DNA of 64,000 nt from Pyrus communis (Eukaryota > Streptophyta > Magnoliopsida > Rosales > Rosaceae): the NCBI RefSeq assembly GCF_963583255.1, contig NC_084813.1:21756002-21820001 (forward strand), given 5' to 3'. This document shows, piece by piece, positions 23,925-34,816 of the stretch (the first letter of the stretch is position 1; the number at the start of each line of letters is the position of its first letter). The notes under the pieces were generated by a model. That model did no database searches and was not told the DNA's origin. It worked only from the letters and a program-made list of their open reading frames with translations. The position numbers were made by a program, and so were the translations under genes.

Positions 23925-24965
23925 TAGGGGTGAAAATTTTTACCAAATTACCGTACCAACCATACCATACCAAATTATTACCAAAAATTTGTACCAATTG
24001 GTAACGGTACGGTATTTGTACCGTACCATATTGTTTCGGTACGGTACTAGTATCCAAAACCAGTACCGGTGGTATACCATACCTACCAATATTATTAATA
24101 TTATATTATGTATTTATTCATATAATTATTTGAGGGCAAAATTAATAATAATTATTGTTGTAGTGTAAAAAATGTAAAAAAAATATATACAATCACTGAT
24201 AGTGATAAGCTTTACACCTTTTATGAAGAAGTCAACTTCAAAATCCAACACTATAATCCATAAACCTTAAATTTATATTTAACCGTCGATTGTCAGTTAC
24301 GCTTTATTCTTCTTACTGAATTTCATTTTTAAAATTTTCTTTTTTAAATACATGATCTTCTGGCGAATGTAAGAAGATGAATGGTTCAGATCTTTGATAT
24401 CACGTTTCGATATTTACGGTTAACTGAAATATGAGTCGATGTCATATTGTTTGTAGAAACTTTATAAACATCAAGCAATATTTTCACTAACCGTAAAACT
24501 CTGAACATAATATCAACGATCCAAACCATTCATCTTCCTGCATTCTTTAATAGATTATGTTTTCAAAAAAAAGAAAATCCGAAAAAAAGAAAATTTGATG
24601 AGAAAAATGAAGCGTAAATGTAAACAACAATCAACAGTTAAATTTTGATCTATGATTTATGTGAAGATAATGACGAATTTCAAAGTTAAGCTCTTCACGA
24701 AAGTTGTAAAGCTTGTCATTACGAGCGTTTATATATTTTTTCTATATTTTTTACACTTCTACATTAATTAAAAAATATTAGATTTTGGGCAAACTAAGTG
24801 GCGTAAAACAAAGTGGCAATTACCATTGGCATACCATACCAACCAAACTATTTGGTATACCGATATTCGGTATACTGAAAGTTTGGTATGGTAATGGTAA
24901 TAGATTTTGCCGTACCAAATATTTGGTATGGTAATTGGTACAGTAATGTACCAAAATCACCCCTA
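23925..24965. mobile_element. hAT-like foldback transposon
   Basis: The left end is TAGGGGTGAAAATTTTT and the inverted right end is TAGGGGTGATTTTGG, flanked by a perfect 8-bp repeat GGAGTCAA (23917-23924, 24966-24973). Subterminal regions are packed with GGTACGGTA/TACCGTACC/GGTATACC motifs. The interior from about 24197 to 24725 is itself a long imperfect inverted repeat (for example GATAAGCTTTACA against TGTAAAGCTTGTC), so most of the element can fold on itself. No coding region is present. Confidence 0.9.
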
Positions 24966-25127
24966 GGAGTCAATGCACATCTTTTTGAATGACTGGTCAT
25001 TAAATCAATACCTTTAAGTTAGAGCTAGTGCAATTTTTCGAAAATTGCTAATAAATCGAGCCTAAAACACATTCGAAGAATGACATGATCTAAGGCTATA
25101 ATAAACATTTTGGCTTAGCGTGAGTTA

Positions 25128-25988
25128 GGCCATCTTCAACCGAAAGGTCTAGAGGGCCAGAAGGCCAAAAATAGCCCGAAAATTGTCTTCAACCTAGGGC
25201 TAGGCTAGAGGGCTTATGGAATATAAGAGGGTCCCACGAAATCTGAAAGGGTTGGAGGGTTGGAGGGCTGGCTGCATGCCAACCCGGGGCTGGCCAGAAA
25301 AATCATTATTCCTGTCGGTTATAACCTACAGGAATCCTTAAGCTAAAATTCAAATGCAACGGCTAGCTGACGTCATCTAGCCGTTGCATTTGATTTTTAT
25401 TTATTTATTTTTTTTTTACAGTTTTATTATTATTTTTTATTTACAAAATTTTTCCTATAACTTCTATTTCACAAAATTTGTTTCATTTTATTTTAAATTC
25501 TATTTTATTTTCCTATAACTTCCTAAGCCATTATACAACATTAAATTAAATTAGGTAACATGAAACAACATTAAACAATATGAAACAACATTAAATAACA
25601 TTTGCGCCTCATCTTCTTGAACTTCTTCATCAAACTCCTCATCTTCTCGTCTCATTTGCGCCCATTTTGCTTCCAATTTGGAATTGGATGAGAACCCCCA
25701 GTTGGAATCCGAAGAGGATCCAAAGTTGGAATTCATTGCAAACTTGAATTGAAAAAGATTGAATTAAAAGAGATTGAATTGAAATAGATTGAATTTAAAG
25801 TTGTGTGAATTATAGCCCAATATCCACCATATTTATAGCAAAAGAAAATTTCAAATCCAACGGCTAACTAATGTCACTTAGCCGTTGGATTTGAATTCAA
25901 GTTGTAGTTTTTAAATAATAAATTATGTTTGGCCCTATGACCCTCGGTTGGAGACGGTTTTTTGTGACATGGCTAAAACGAGCGCTAT
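25128..25988. mobile_element. PIF/Harbinger-like element, left part
   Basis: The end GGCCATCTTCAACCG is preceded by TTA (25125-25127). Its inverted partner GGCCATCTCCAACC lies at 41601-41614, followed by TTA (41615-41617). A 3-bp TTA duplication with these TIRs fits PIF/Harbinger. Two perfect internal palindromes are present: CAAATGCAACGGCTAG with its inverse (25353-25393) and CAAATCCAACGGCTAA with its inverse (about 25853-25894). The element is split at 25988/41484 by the compound retroelement. Confidence 0.85.
25551..25736 (-). pseudogene. Possible Harbinger ORF N-terminal remnant
   Basis: A 61-codon ORF begins MNSNFGSSSDSNWGFSSNSK and continues with an acidic stretch (EDEEFDEEVQEDE). Ser/Asn-rich plus acidic N-termini are familiar from plant PIF/Harbinger proteins, and the ORF lies inside the Harbinger-like ends. 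It stops after 61 codons with no DDE domain. The assignment is weak and contextual. Confidence 0.35.
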
Positions 25989-26272
25989 TGTCATATCCCG
26001 ACCCGGGACGGATCACTTCCCAAGCCCGCTCCACCACCGTAGTACGATATTGTCCACTTTGGGCTTACCATTCCCTCACAGTTTTATTTTTGGGAGCTCA
26101 CGAGCAACTTCACAGTAGGTCACCCATCACGGGATTGTTTTAGCCTCATTCTCGCTTAACTTCGGAGTTCATATGGAACCTGAAAGCAATGAACTCCCAA
26201 AAGGCCTTGTGCTAGGTAGGGATGAGAATATACATTTAAGGATCACTCCCCTGGACGATGTAGGATGTTACA
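25989..26272 (-). mobile_element. Cassandra TRIM LTR with 5S-like core
   Basis: A complete 284-bp LTR runs on the minus strand from TGTAACATCCTACATCG (26272) to GGATATGACA (25989). Its centre (about 26095-26180) carries the 5S rRNA-like block with an A-box-like GAAGTTAAGCGAG and a C-box-like GATGGGTGACC, the defining feature of Cassandra LTRs. The polypurine-like CTAAGGGGGATGGAT lies directly upstream (26273-26287), so this is a 3' LTR. It is not a genuine 5S gene: the 120-nt 5S ends and a terminator are missing. Confidence 0.9.
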
Positions 26273-26292
26273 ATCCATCCCCCTTAGGGCCC

Positions 26293-27010
26293 ACCAAAAC
26301 TCTTTCTCGGACCTCAGACCAACATAAGGGTGTACGACAAGATTTACCATACAGTGCCTCAATAGTGACATGCCGATACTCGAATGAAAGCTGTTGTTGT
26401 AGGAAAATTTCATTAAATTTAACCGTTTGTGCTAAGCATCACCAAACTGCAACATCGAAGATCTCAACATATCCTCCAACGTCTGAATGGTCCTTTCTGA
26501 TTGTCCGTCTGTCCGAGGATGATATGTCGTACTGTAGAGTAATCTCGTACCCAAAGCTTCCTGAAAAGCCACCCAAAATTTAGAAGTAAATCTGGGGTCA
26601 CGACCCAAGACAATACTCACTGGAACACCATGGCACTTCACAATCTTCGATATGAATAATTCAGCTAATCAGCTTAAATAATACTTTTCCCTCACTGGAA
26701 TAAAATGCGCTGACTTAGTAAGCCGATCAACTATTATCCAAATGCCGTCAAAACCATTATGTGTACGCGGAAGCTTGTACACAAAATTCATAGTAATATT
26801 TTCCCATTTCCACTCTGGAATGGGAAGCGGCTGCAGCAACCCACGGCTTCTTCCTTTCAGCTTTAACCTGTTGGCAAATGGCATACCTACTCACATACTC
26901 AGCTATCTCTCTTTTCATACCCGGCCAATAATAGAATGGTCGAATGGTATGATACATTTTAGTACCTCCTGGATGCATCGCATAAGATAAGATATACGCT
27001 TCATCAAGAA
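26293..27010 (-). pseudogene. Gypsy integrase, minus copy, truncated
   Basis: The zinc-binding region is visible (HPGGTKMYHTIRPFYYWPGM, then [11 protein letters not shown]), followed by the catalytic core ([43 protein letters not shown]). The first two catalytic aspartates are lost: ITMDF reads ITMNF and the SDRD motif reads LGRD. The ORF is cut at about 26293, where the sequence passes through GGGCCC into a Cassandra polypurine tract and LTR. The GPY/F region and chromodomain present in the plus-strand copy are missing. Confidence 0.88.
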
Positions 27011-27329
27011 TTGCTTTCTTTAATTCCAAATTATTCGGCACAAACATTCTACTCTCTTGCATAAGCATGCTATCCGATTCTCGAACTCTGAAGTCTTTCT
27101 TTTTCCTCTGATTCCTTGCTTGAATTATTTCCTGGGTCTCTTCATCAACCATCTGGGCTTCAAGTACACGATCAATTAAAATCGGCCTAACTTGAAAATT
27201 AGCAAGTAAGGCTACCCCCTGATCTTCTACCTCTAACCTCACTCTAGTTGATCTCAAGTCTGCCAGAAGAGGAACACGACTAGCGTACAACGCGTTAATA
27301 CGACCTTGAGATTTTCTGCTAAGTGCATT

Positions 27330-27720
27330 AGATACCACATTCGCACGACCAGGGTGATAATCAATCGTGTAATCATAATCACTACGCAGTTCCAACCATC
27401 TCTATTGACGAAGATTAAAATCTTTCTGAGTGAAAAGATATTGAAGACTCTTATGATCCGTAAAGATCTTACATTTTTCTCCATAAAGATAATATTTCCA
27501 CATCTTCAAAGCAAAGATAATGGCTGCCAACTCCAAATCATGCGTAGGGTAATTCAACTTATGAGGCTTTAATTGTCGTAAAGCATAAGCAATCACCCTA
27601 CCATGCTGCATCAGCACATATCCCAAACCATTCAAGGAAGCATCACTGTAGACTTCGAAATTACCACTATCATCTGGGAGTGCCAAAACAGGTGCATGAG
27701 TAAGACAATACTTCAATTGC
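27330..27720 (-). pseudogene. Gypsy RNase H, minus copy
   Basis: Motifs of the Ty3 RNase H follow in order: [20 protein letters not shown] (catalytic YSDAS), then [30 protein letters not shown] and [10 protein letters not shown], ending in YHPGRANVVSNALSR. The reading continues into the integrase with stops and frameshifts between segments. Confidence 0.88.
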
Positions 27721-28039
27721 TGGAAACTCTGCGCATAATTATCATCCTACTCAAATTCAACATCCTTCCTCGTTAACCTTATCAGTGGTAAAGCATCATG
27801 AAAAAATCCTTTACAAACCGTCGGTAATATCCTACTAAGCCAAGAAAACTCCTCACCTCAGTGACGGTTCGTGGCTGCTCCCAATTCTCCACTTCTGCTA
27901 CCTTTTGAGGATCCACCAAAATACCTTGAGCAGAAATGACGTGTCCCAAAAATGCCACTTGATCTAACCAAAATTGGCAATTGCTAAACTTAGCATACAG
28001 TTGGTGTTCCCTCTACCTTTTCAACACCAAAGTAAGATG

Positions 28040-28795
28040 TCGAACATGCTCAAATTTAGACTTAGAGTATACCAGGATATTGTTAATAAAGACAATGACA
28101 AACCTATCCAAATACGGCTAAAATACTCGGTTCATCAAATCCATAAAAGCTGCTGGTGCATTCGTTAATCTAAATGGTATCACCAGAAACTCGTAATGAC
28201 CATAACGAGTCCTGAAAGCTGTCTTAAGGACATTCTCACTACTGATCTTCAACTGATAATAACCAGACCTCAAATCAATCTTGGAAAATACACAAGCACC
28301 TCGAAGCTGATCAAACAAATCATCTATACACGGCAATGGATAACGATTTTTAATTGTTACCCGATTCAATTGCCGGTAATCAATGCATAACCTCAAAGCC
28401 CCATCTTTTTTTCTCACAAACAACACTAGAGCTCCTCAGGGTGAAGTACTAGGCTGAATAAAACATTTATCCACTAATTCCTGCAACTGGATTTTCATTT
28501 CCCTCAACTCAGCAGGAGCCATTCGATAAGAAGTTAAGGATATAGGATTATTACCTGGATTCAAATCAATGGTAAACTCCACATCTCAGTCTGGCGGCAA
28601 TCCAGGTAAATCATTAGGGAAAACATCAGGAAAATGCCTAACTACTCTTACGTCCTTAACGCTACTACGAGCAACATCGTTCAACACTATATAAGCTAAG
28701 TATCCTTGGCAACCTTTTGATAACAACCTTTTTGCTCTCACAGCAGAAATAACGCCATATCTCACCCCACTTTGCTCACCCACAAAAGTAACCAC
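28040..28795 (-). pseudogene. Gypsy reverse transcriptase, minus copy
   Basis: The RT core is recognised by [51 protein letters not shown] and [15 protein letters not shown]. The catalytic box expected as IDDILVY reads I-N-N-I-L-V-Y (plus-strand bases near 28070-28090), so both active-site aspartates are now asparagine through G-to-A changes. Stops and frameshifts separate this block from protease and RNase H. Confidence 0.9.
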
Positions 28796-28831
28796 AGGTA
28801 ATCCAGAACGATGAAAGGTAACTGTTTTCCC

Positions 28832-29137
28832 CTAGCAATCAATATTGGCACGATTAAAATGTAACCAATCTGTGCCCAAAATCACATCAAAATCAACAAT
28901 ATCTAACGGGATAAGGTCAGCTGGCATAACAACATCCTTCACCATCACTGGACATCCTGGATACCCACAATCGACATAACATCTTTCCCTTCTAGGTATA
29001 GCAAACTCTAAATCATACCCTAGATGTGTAGGGTGAGGTTGCGCCACTTGAGCAAATGTATGAGAAATAACATAATGTGTCGCACCACAATCAATCAATA
29101 CTCTAGCAAAATAACCAAGGATATTTAACGTACCCAT
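28832..29137 (-). pseudogene. Gypsy aspartic protease, minus copy
   Basis: The ORF contains VLIDCGATHYVISHTFAQ, matching the D-[STC]-G-A active-site loop of retropepsins, and a downstream DFDVILGTDWL motif (ILG of the second hydrophobic pair). The active-site Gly is intact here but reads Asp in the plus-strand copy. Stops lie on both sides. Confidence 0.85.
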
Positions 29138-29239
29138 AATCCAGTCAGGATTATTTTGAGCATCCTGCAGAGAAATATTGTGGATGCATCCCTGGGTCTG
29201 CTGTCGTCCACCACGACCTCTACTAGTCTGACCACCTCA

Positions 29240-30556
29240 ACCCTGCACATTAACGCCCCTAACTAGGCTGACCAGACTGCCTTGAAGATCCCGCACTACT
29301 AGTAGCAATCTCTCCCTGCTGAGGCTATCCTCCTTGGTACCACTGAAATCCATCCGCTGGAATGGGAGGATACGGTGTATAACATCTGGAGTACCGAAGA
29401 TACCCACTCTGTGAATAAGGATCATGGGGATACGGATATTGCCCTGGAGTATAAGGAACAACATCACCCTGATAATAGTAGGCATCACCACGACCCATCT
29501 TGCCATAACTACCAGGCCCTGGAACCTGCTGGATCAGCATAGGTGGTGGTAAGAAAGACTGCTGGGGCCTCTGCTGATTATGGGGACAATTTGCAGCTCT
29601 ATGTCCCACTTGCCCATAAGTAAAACATCTACTGCTATCTCTCATGCACTCTCCAAAATGCCAATTGTTACACCTGCGGCACAACAGAGTTCTTCCTCTA
29701 CCAGTATCGCCCTGTCTCTGGCCTCTAGGACCCCCAGAAAATCTACCACCTCTTCTCTGACCAATGGTACTAAAACCTCCACAGGAAGAACTGGAACTAG
29801 CTCTACTCTGCTTAAAACTCTGGGTCTTGCGAGGTCCTTGATATGCTTGACCTTTGCCTTTATCGTCTTTTCTTTGATTGCCATCTTTTTCTTTTTCCTC
29901 AGTCTCATTAAGCATATTCTCAGAATCCTTAATGCTCAACAAAATCTCATAGAACTCCTGATAAAAGTCGTAAAGAGTAGTGATCACCATAGAACACCAC
30001 TTCTTCTTAGTACCCAATCGAAAACGATGAAGCATCTCACTCAAATTGGCAGCAACCTCTGGATAATAACGAGATAAATCAGTGAACCTCTTATAATATT
30101 CATTCGCCATCAACTTCCCTTGCCTCAACTTGGTAAATTCTTGCTTCTTACGATCAATGTACTCAGGAGGCACAAACCTTTTCCGAAACAACTACTTAAC
30201 ACTTCCCAGTCAGCATTTTCCTCTAGAGTCAAACGACGAACCTCCTGTCCTTACCAGGATGACGATTCTTTACCTAAGAACCATGAAGTCGTCTCTACCC
30301 ACTTTTCAACAGGAAGATTCCCCTGATTATGCAACACTCAAAAATTCTTATCGATATGCTCAACCCATCGCTCAGCTCCATTAAAACCCTCGTGGCCCTC
30401 AAACTTATCCAGCTTTAAATTATACATGGTCTCCAGAGGAGTCCTCTGGGGAGGGCAAATCGCTGACTGAATAGCGGTATCAATAGCTTCCCCTAATTGA
30501 GCTACATTGGGGAAACTAGGCTCAGTAGAGCGACGTGGTTCCCTACGAGGCGGCAT
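29240..30556 (-). pseudogene. Gypsy gag, minus copy
   Basis: It starts at the ATG at 30556 (MPPRREPRRSTEPSFP), 60 bases inside the primer-binding site. It contains the retrotrans_gag region (MYNLKLDKFEGHEGF, FRKRFVPPEYIDRKKQEF, ANEYYKRFTDLSRYYP), an SKRAS/R-G-rich stretch and two knuckle-like motifs. In the second (CFTYGQVGHRAANC) the second Cys of CCHC is Tyr, as it also is in the plus copy. Frameshifts break the ORF near 30190-30340. Confidence 0.88.
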
Positions 30557-30616
30557 TGACAGAAGACACCAAAGCATTTAGAACACTCACAAAATATGCA
30601 AGACTGCCAAACCTAG

Positions 30617-30628
30617 GCTCTGATACCA
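30617..30628 (-). promoter_or_regulatory. Gypsy primer-binding site (tRNA-iMet)
   Basis: TGGTATCAGAGC on the minus strand, three bases inside the LTR end at 30632; complementary to the 3' end of initiator methionine tRNA, as in most plant LTR elements. Confidence 0.9.
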
Positions 30629-30631
30629 AAC

Positions 30632-32798
30632 TGACACACCTCGACCGGAATCAAGGCGTGCTGGCCATCACGTGAGGGTGACGTAGCCGTGTGTACAGTG
30701 CGGAAGCAAAAGATAAATAATTAAAGTACGAATAAATAAAAAACCAAACTACTAAATAAACTAGTTAAAGTAACACACTAGTGTGAGACTAAGTGTGATA
30801 AACATAATCAGAGCACAGAAAGCCTAAGTGCAGTCCAGAAGAACGAATACTAATTACACAACACCCAAAGGTGATCCTACATTTGTGTTGTTCTGTCAGA
30901 ACCACGTCAAGTCCTCGTGACTACCAAAACTGATTCTAACTAGAACCTGGAGGGATGCAAAACAGAAAGTGTGAGTGGGCAAAAACAAAGCTTTTCAAAA
31001 TCATTTCATTATCAAAAGTTCTAACCCCTCGCTGTAAAACCTGTATAGTTTCCCAGAAAATAGAATATACACATATATCGAAAACATGCTCAGAAATATG
31101 CCATATCAAATGCCTCCACACAAACTGTAAGTAACCTAGGTAATGTCAATCAATGCAAGTGACATGTTAGCTAGAGTCGCCTAACGTGACCTGTACGGTT
31201 GAATCTAGAGCTCAAATCCTAACTCACTAACTATACCTGCACACGAGTCGGAACCACCTAAAGTGGTCTGTACAACATGACTAGGTGTAAAATAAACACG
31301 CTCAAGTGCTACGATCACGTCAAGACTGGACGAATAATCGCGGGTCACCTATGAGTCGGAACCAACTATAGTGGTCTGTACGACAGGACTGTGCACCTAA
31401 CTTGGATCCAAGATGAACGTGTGGTGCGGGAGGTGAACATCACGTGAAGGACTATGCCCTACTCTAGGCGGGAGCACTAACACCGGGGGTACAGGTTATG
31501 AGCTCTCTATGCATCTCACATAACCACTAATTCACAATCATAAACCATAAACTTACCTGACACTTACCTGTGGGTCCGCAACACTAAACATACATATATG
31601 CAATTACTAATGCATAAATAAATAGGCAAACACAATGCATGGTATTTAAAACCTATAAACATTCCATTTCATTTTCTGGGAAAAACCACAAGTATATAGG
31701 TATATATGGAAAACCAAAAGCCCACTCACTGATATGTGGAAGGGTCGTAACCCCCTTGTCTCGAGTGATTGCGCTCGTCCTCAGGATGGTTTTCACCTAT
31801 ATGCGAAACAATTATACAGACGTCAATTTAAAGCACATAACCAAAACTAGGTAATAACTTCTCATACAATGCTCAAATGGGATATTTGGATACATCAACG
31901 TGATTTACTCAACCTCACGAACAACCCCATATTTTTAAAATAATTTTCTGACCTCCCATGCGTTGGCCAAGGCACGGCCAGACGCGCCGGCCACGCGTGG
32001 GCACGTGCCTGGCACACATGTGGTAACTCTAACGGCATTAGGGAATATTCCGTCCAAAAATAGAATATACCATTAAATATACCTGACGCCGTTAGTATAT
32101 TCCATCAAAGTTGACGGAATATTCCTTGTCTTCTCCGGTGAGTCTCGCCGGCCACCGCCGTCAGCGCTGCCGTCTGCAACATGAATTCTCGCCGAAAACT
32201 GGAAAATTTTCAAAACTTCACATCTTCTTCATTTCTCAACCGAATTCCATGAAATTGGTACCAAAATGAAGCTTACAACAAGTAGAACAAAACCTTACCA
32301 CTTTCAAGCCCTGAAATTCATGGAATCTCGCTGGAGAAACTTCGCAAAATCCGGCCAACCTTAGAACTTGCTATCCCGACGTCCAAAATCCTTCAAACTT
32401 GTTCCCAGAGCTTCGTGAGAGTATTCTAAAGCTCTCTAAGACCTTAAAATCCACTGAAACCTTCGCAAGGATTAGTGCATGAACAATGCATGAAAATTCG
32501 GTTCTCAGGTTCTAGGGTTTTCGAGGGTTTCAAGTTCTAAAAGTGGTATAGATGAACTTAGGAGCTTGCAAGGAGTTCGAATCTTACCTTCTAGAAGTCA
32601 ATCCGTGCGTGAAAGGTTGGTTTTGAAGTTCGTCCATACACTTGCAAAGAAAATGGAAGAAAACCCGAGAAAAAGAAGAGAGGGGGTCACGTGAGTGTGT
32701 AGTATAGATGTATGTGTGTGTGTTCTATAGAGTCAACCACCAAAAACAACAAAACAACACACCAAAATGGCAAATACCCACCAAGGGCATTATCATGT
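30632..32798 (-). mobile_element. Gypsy 5' LTR of minus copy (5' end truncated)
   Basis: The LTR ends TGTGTCA at 30632 next to the primer-binding site. It extends up to about 32798, where similarity to the LTR start of the plus copy (39654 onward) stops some 50-60 bp short of the expected TG terminus. About 2.17 kb remain. It matches the solo LTR at 11621 and both LTRs of the plus copy. Confidence 0.85.
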
Positions 32799-32828
32799 TT
32801 AGTACCATCACCTTCATCTTGTCATCAC

Positions 32829-34721
32829 GAACTCATCTATACCATTTTTTAGACGTGAAACCCTCGAAAACCTAAGAACCTGGGAACCCAGATTTTGTGC
32901 ACTGTTCATGCACACGTGATCGTGGGGGTTTTAGAAGTTTTTAAGGTCCTAGGAAGCTTTAGAATACTCTCACGAAGCTCGGAGAAGCATTTTGGAAGAA
33001 ATTGGACGTCGGGAAGGCCAGGAGTGGCGAGTTGCAAGTTTGGCCTGAATTTCGTGGTTTATCCGGCGAGATTCCAAGAATTTAAGGGCTTCAAAGTGGT
33101 AAGGTTTTGTTCTACTCATTGTAAGCTTCATTTTGGTACCAATTTCATGAATTTTGGTTGAGAAATGAAGAAGATATGAAAGTTTTGAAAAATTTCCAGT
33201 TTCCGGTGAGAATTCAAGTTGCAGACGGCGGGGCTAACGGCGGTGGACGGCGGCGGCCAGCGAGACTCACCGGTGAAGACAAGGGAATATTGCGTTAAGT
33301 TAACGAAATATTCTTAACAGCGTTAGGTTAGTTTTGATGGAATCTGTTAGGGTTTAACAGAATATTCCCTAACGGTGGTTAGGGCATCCGTCAGTTTTGG
33401 TCACGCGTGGGGGCGCGTGGAGCCTCGAAAAATTATTTTAAAAATATGGGGTTGTTCGTGAGGTTGAGTAGATCATGTTGGTGTATTCACACACCCCATT
33501 TGAGCATTGTATGAGAAGTTATTACCTAGTTTTGGTTATGTGCTTTAAATTGACGTTTTTATAGTTGTTTTGCATATAGGTAAGACTCATCCTGAAGACG
33601 AGCGCAGTCACTCGAGGCAAGGGGGTTACGACCTTTCCACATATCAGTGAGTGGGCTTTTGGTTTTCCGTATATACCTATATACTTGTGGTTTTTCCCAT
33701 AAAATGAAATATAGTGTTTATATGTTTTAAATGCCATGCATAGCGTTTGCCTATTTATTTATGCAATAATAGTTGCATATATTTATGTTTGGTGCTACGG
33801 ACGCACATGTAAGTGCCAGGTAAGTTTATGGTGAATTAGTGGTTATGTGAGATGCATAGAGAGCTCATGACTTGCACCCCAGTGTTAGTGCTCCCGCCCA
33901 GAGTAGGGCACGGCCCTTCACGTGATGTTCACTTCCCGCACCACACGCTCATCTTGGATCCAAGTTAGGTGCACAGTCCTGTCGTACAGACCACTATAGG
34001 TGGTTTCGACTCGTAGGTGACTCGTGATTATTCGCCCAATCTTCACGTGATCGTAGCACTTGAGCGTATTTATTTACAGTCAGTCTTGTCGTACAGACCA
34101 TTTTAGGTGGTTCCGACTCGTGTGCAGATATAGTTAGTGAGTTAGGGATTTGAGCTCTAGATTCAGCCATACAGGTCATGTCAGGTGACCCTGGCTGACA
34201 TCTTACTTGCATTGATTGACATTACTTGGGTTACTTACATTTTATGTGGAGGCATTCGACATGGTATATTTTTGAACATGTTTTCGATATATGTGTATAT
34301 TTATTTTCTGGAAAACTATATAGGTTTTATGGCGAAGGGTTAGAACTTTTAATAATGAAATGATTTTGAAAAGCTTTGATTTTGCCCACTCACACTTTCT
34401 GTTTTGCACCCCTCCAGGTTCTAGTTAGAAGCAGCTTTGGTGGTTCACGAGGACTTGTCAGTGGTTTTGATAGAACATCACAAATGTAGGATCACCTTTG
34501 GGTGTTGTGTAATTAGTATTCTTCTTCTGGACTGCACTGTGCTTTGATTATGTTTATCACACTTAGTCTTGCATTAGTGTGTTACTTTAATTAGTTTATT
34601 TAGTAGCTTGGTTTTTATTTATTCGTACTTTTATTATTATCTTTTGCTTTCGCACTATGCACATGGTTACGGCACCCTCACGTGGTGGCCAGCACGCTTT
34701 GATTCCGATCGGGGTGTGTCA
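32829..34721 (+). mobile_element. Gypsy 5' LTR of plus copy (5' end truncated)
   Basis: Similarity to the 3' LTR (39654 onward) begins near 32829 at GAACTCATCTATACC, corresponding to about 39930, so roughly 280 bp of LTR start are missing. The end GGGGTGTGTCA is at 34721. The 30-bp spacer 32799-32828 joins it head to head with the minus-copy LTR. Confidence 0.85.
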
Positions 34722-34739
34722 GTTTGGTATGTGTCAGTT

Positions 34740-34751
34740 TGGTATCAGAGC
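34740..34751 (+). promoter_or_regulatory. Gypsy primer-binding site (tRNA-iMet), plus copy
   Basis: TGGTATCAGAGC. A 15-bp direct repeat (GTGTCAGTTTGGTAT) makes a second partial copy of the LTR/PBS junction at 34716-34730, so the PBS sits 18 bases beyond the LTR end instead of 3. Confidence 0.88.
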
Positions 34752-34816
34752 ATAGGTTTGGTAGTCCTGCATATTTTGTGAGTGTTCTAATTATTTTGGT
34801 GTCTTCTGTCAGAACT

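Noticed and set aside
26095..26180. 5S rRNA gene on the minus strand (also 40981-41058 and 41312-41407)
   Set aside because: Only the central promoter-like part of 5S is present and it is embedded in Cassandra LTR sequence with LTR ends; no full 120-nt gene or tandem 5S array.
29580..30077. 165-codon plus-strand ORF (and antisense ORFs at 35290-35808)
   Set aside because: Antisense shadow of the gypsy gag region; no independent support.
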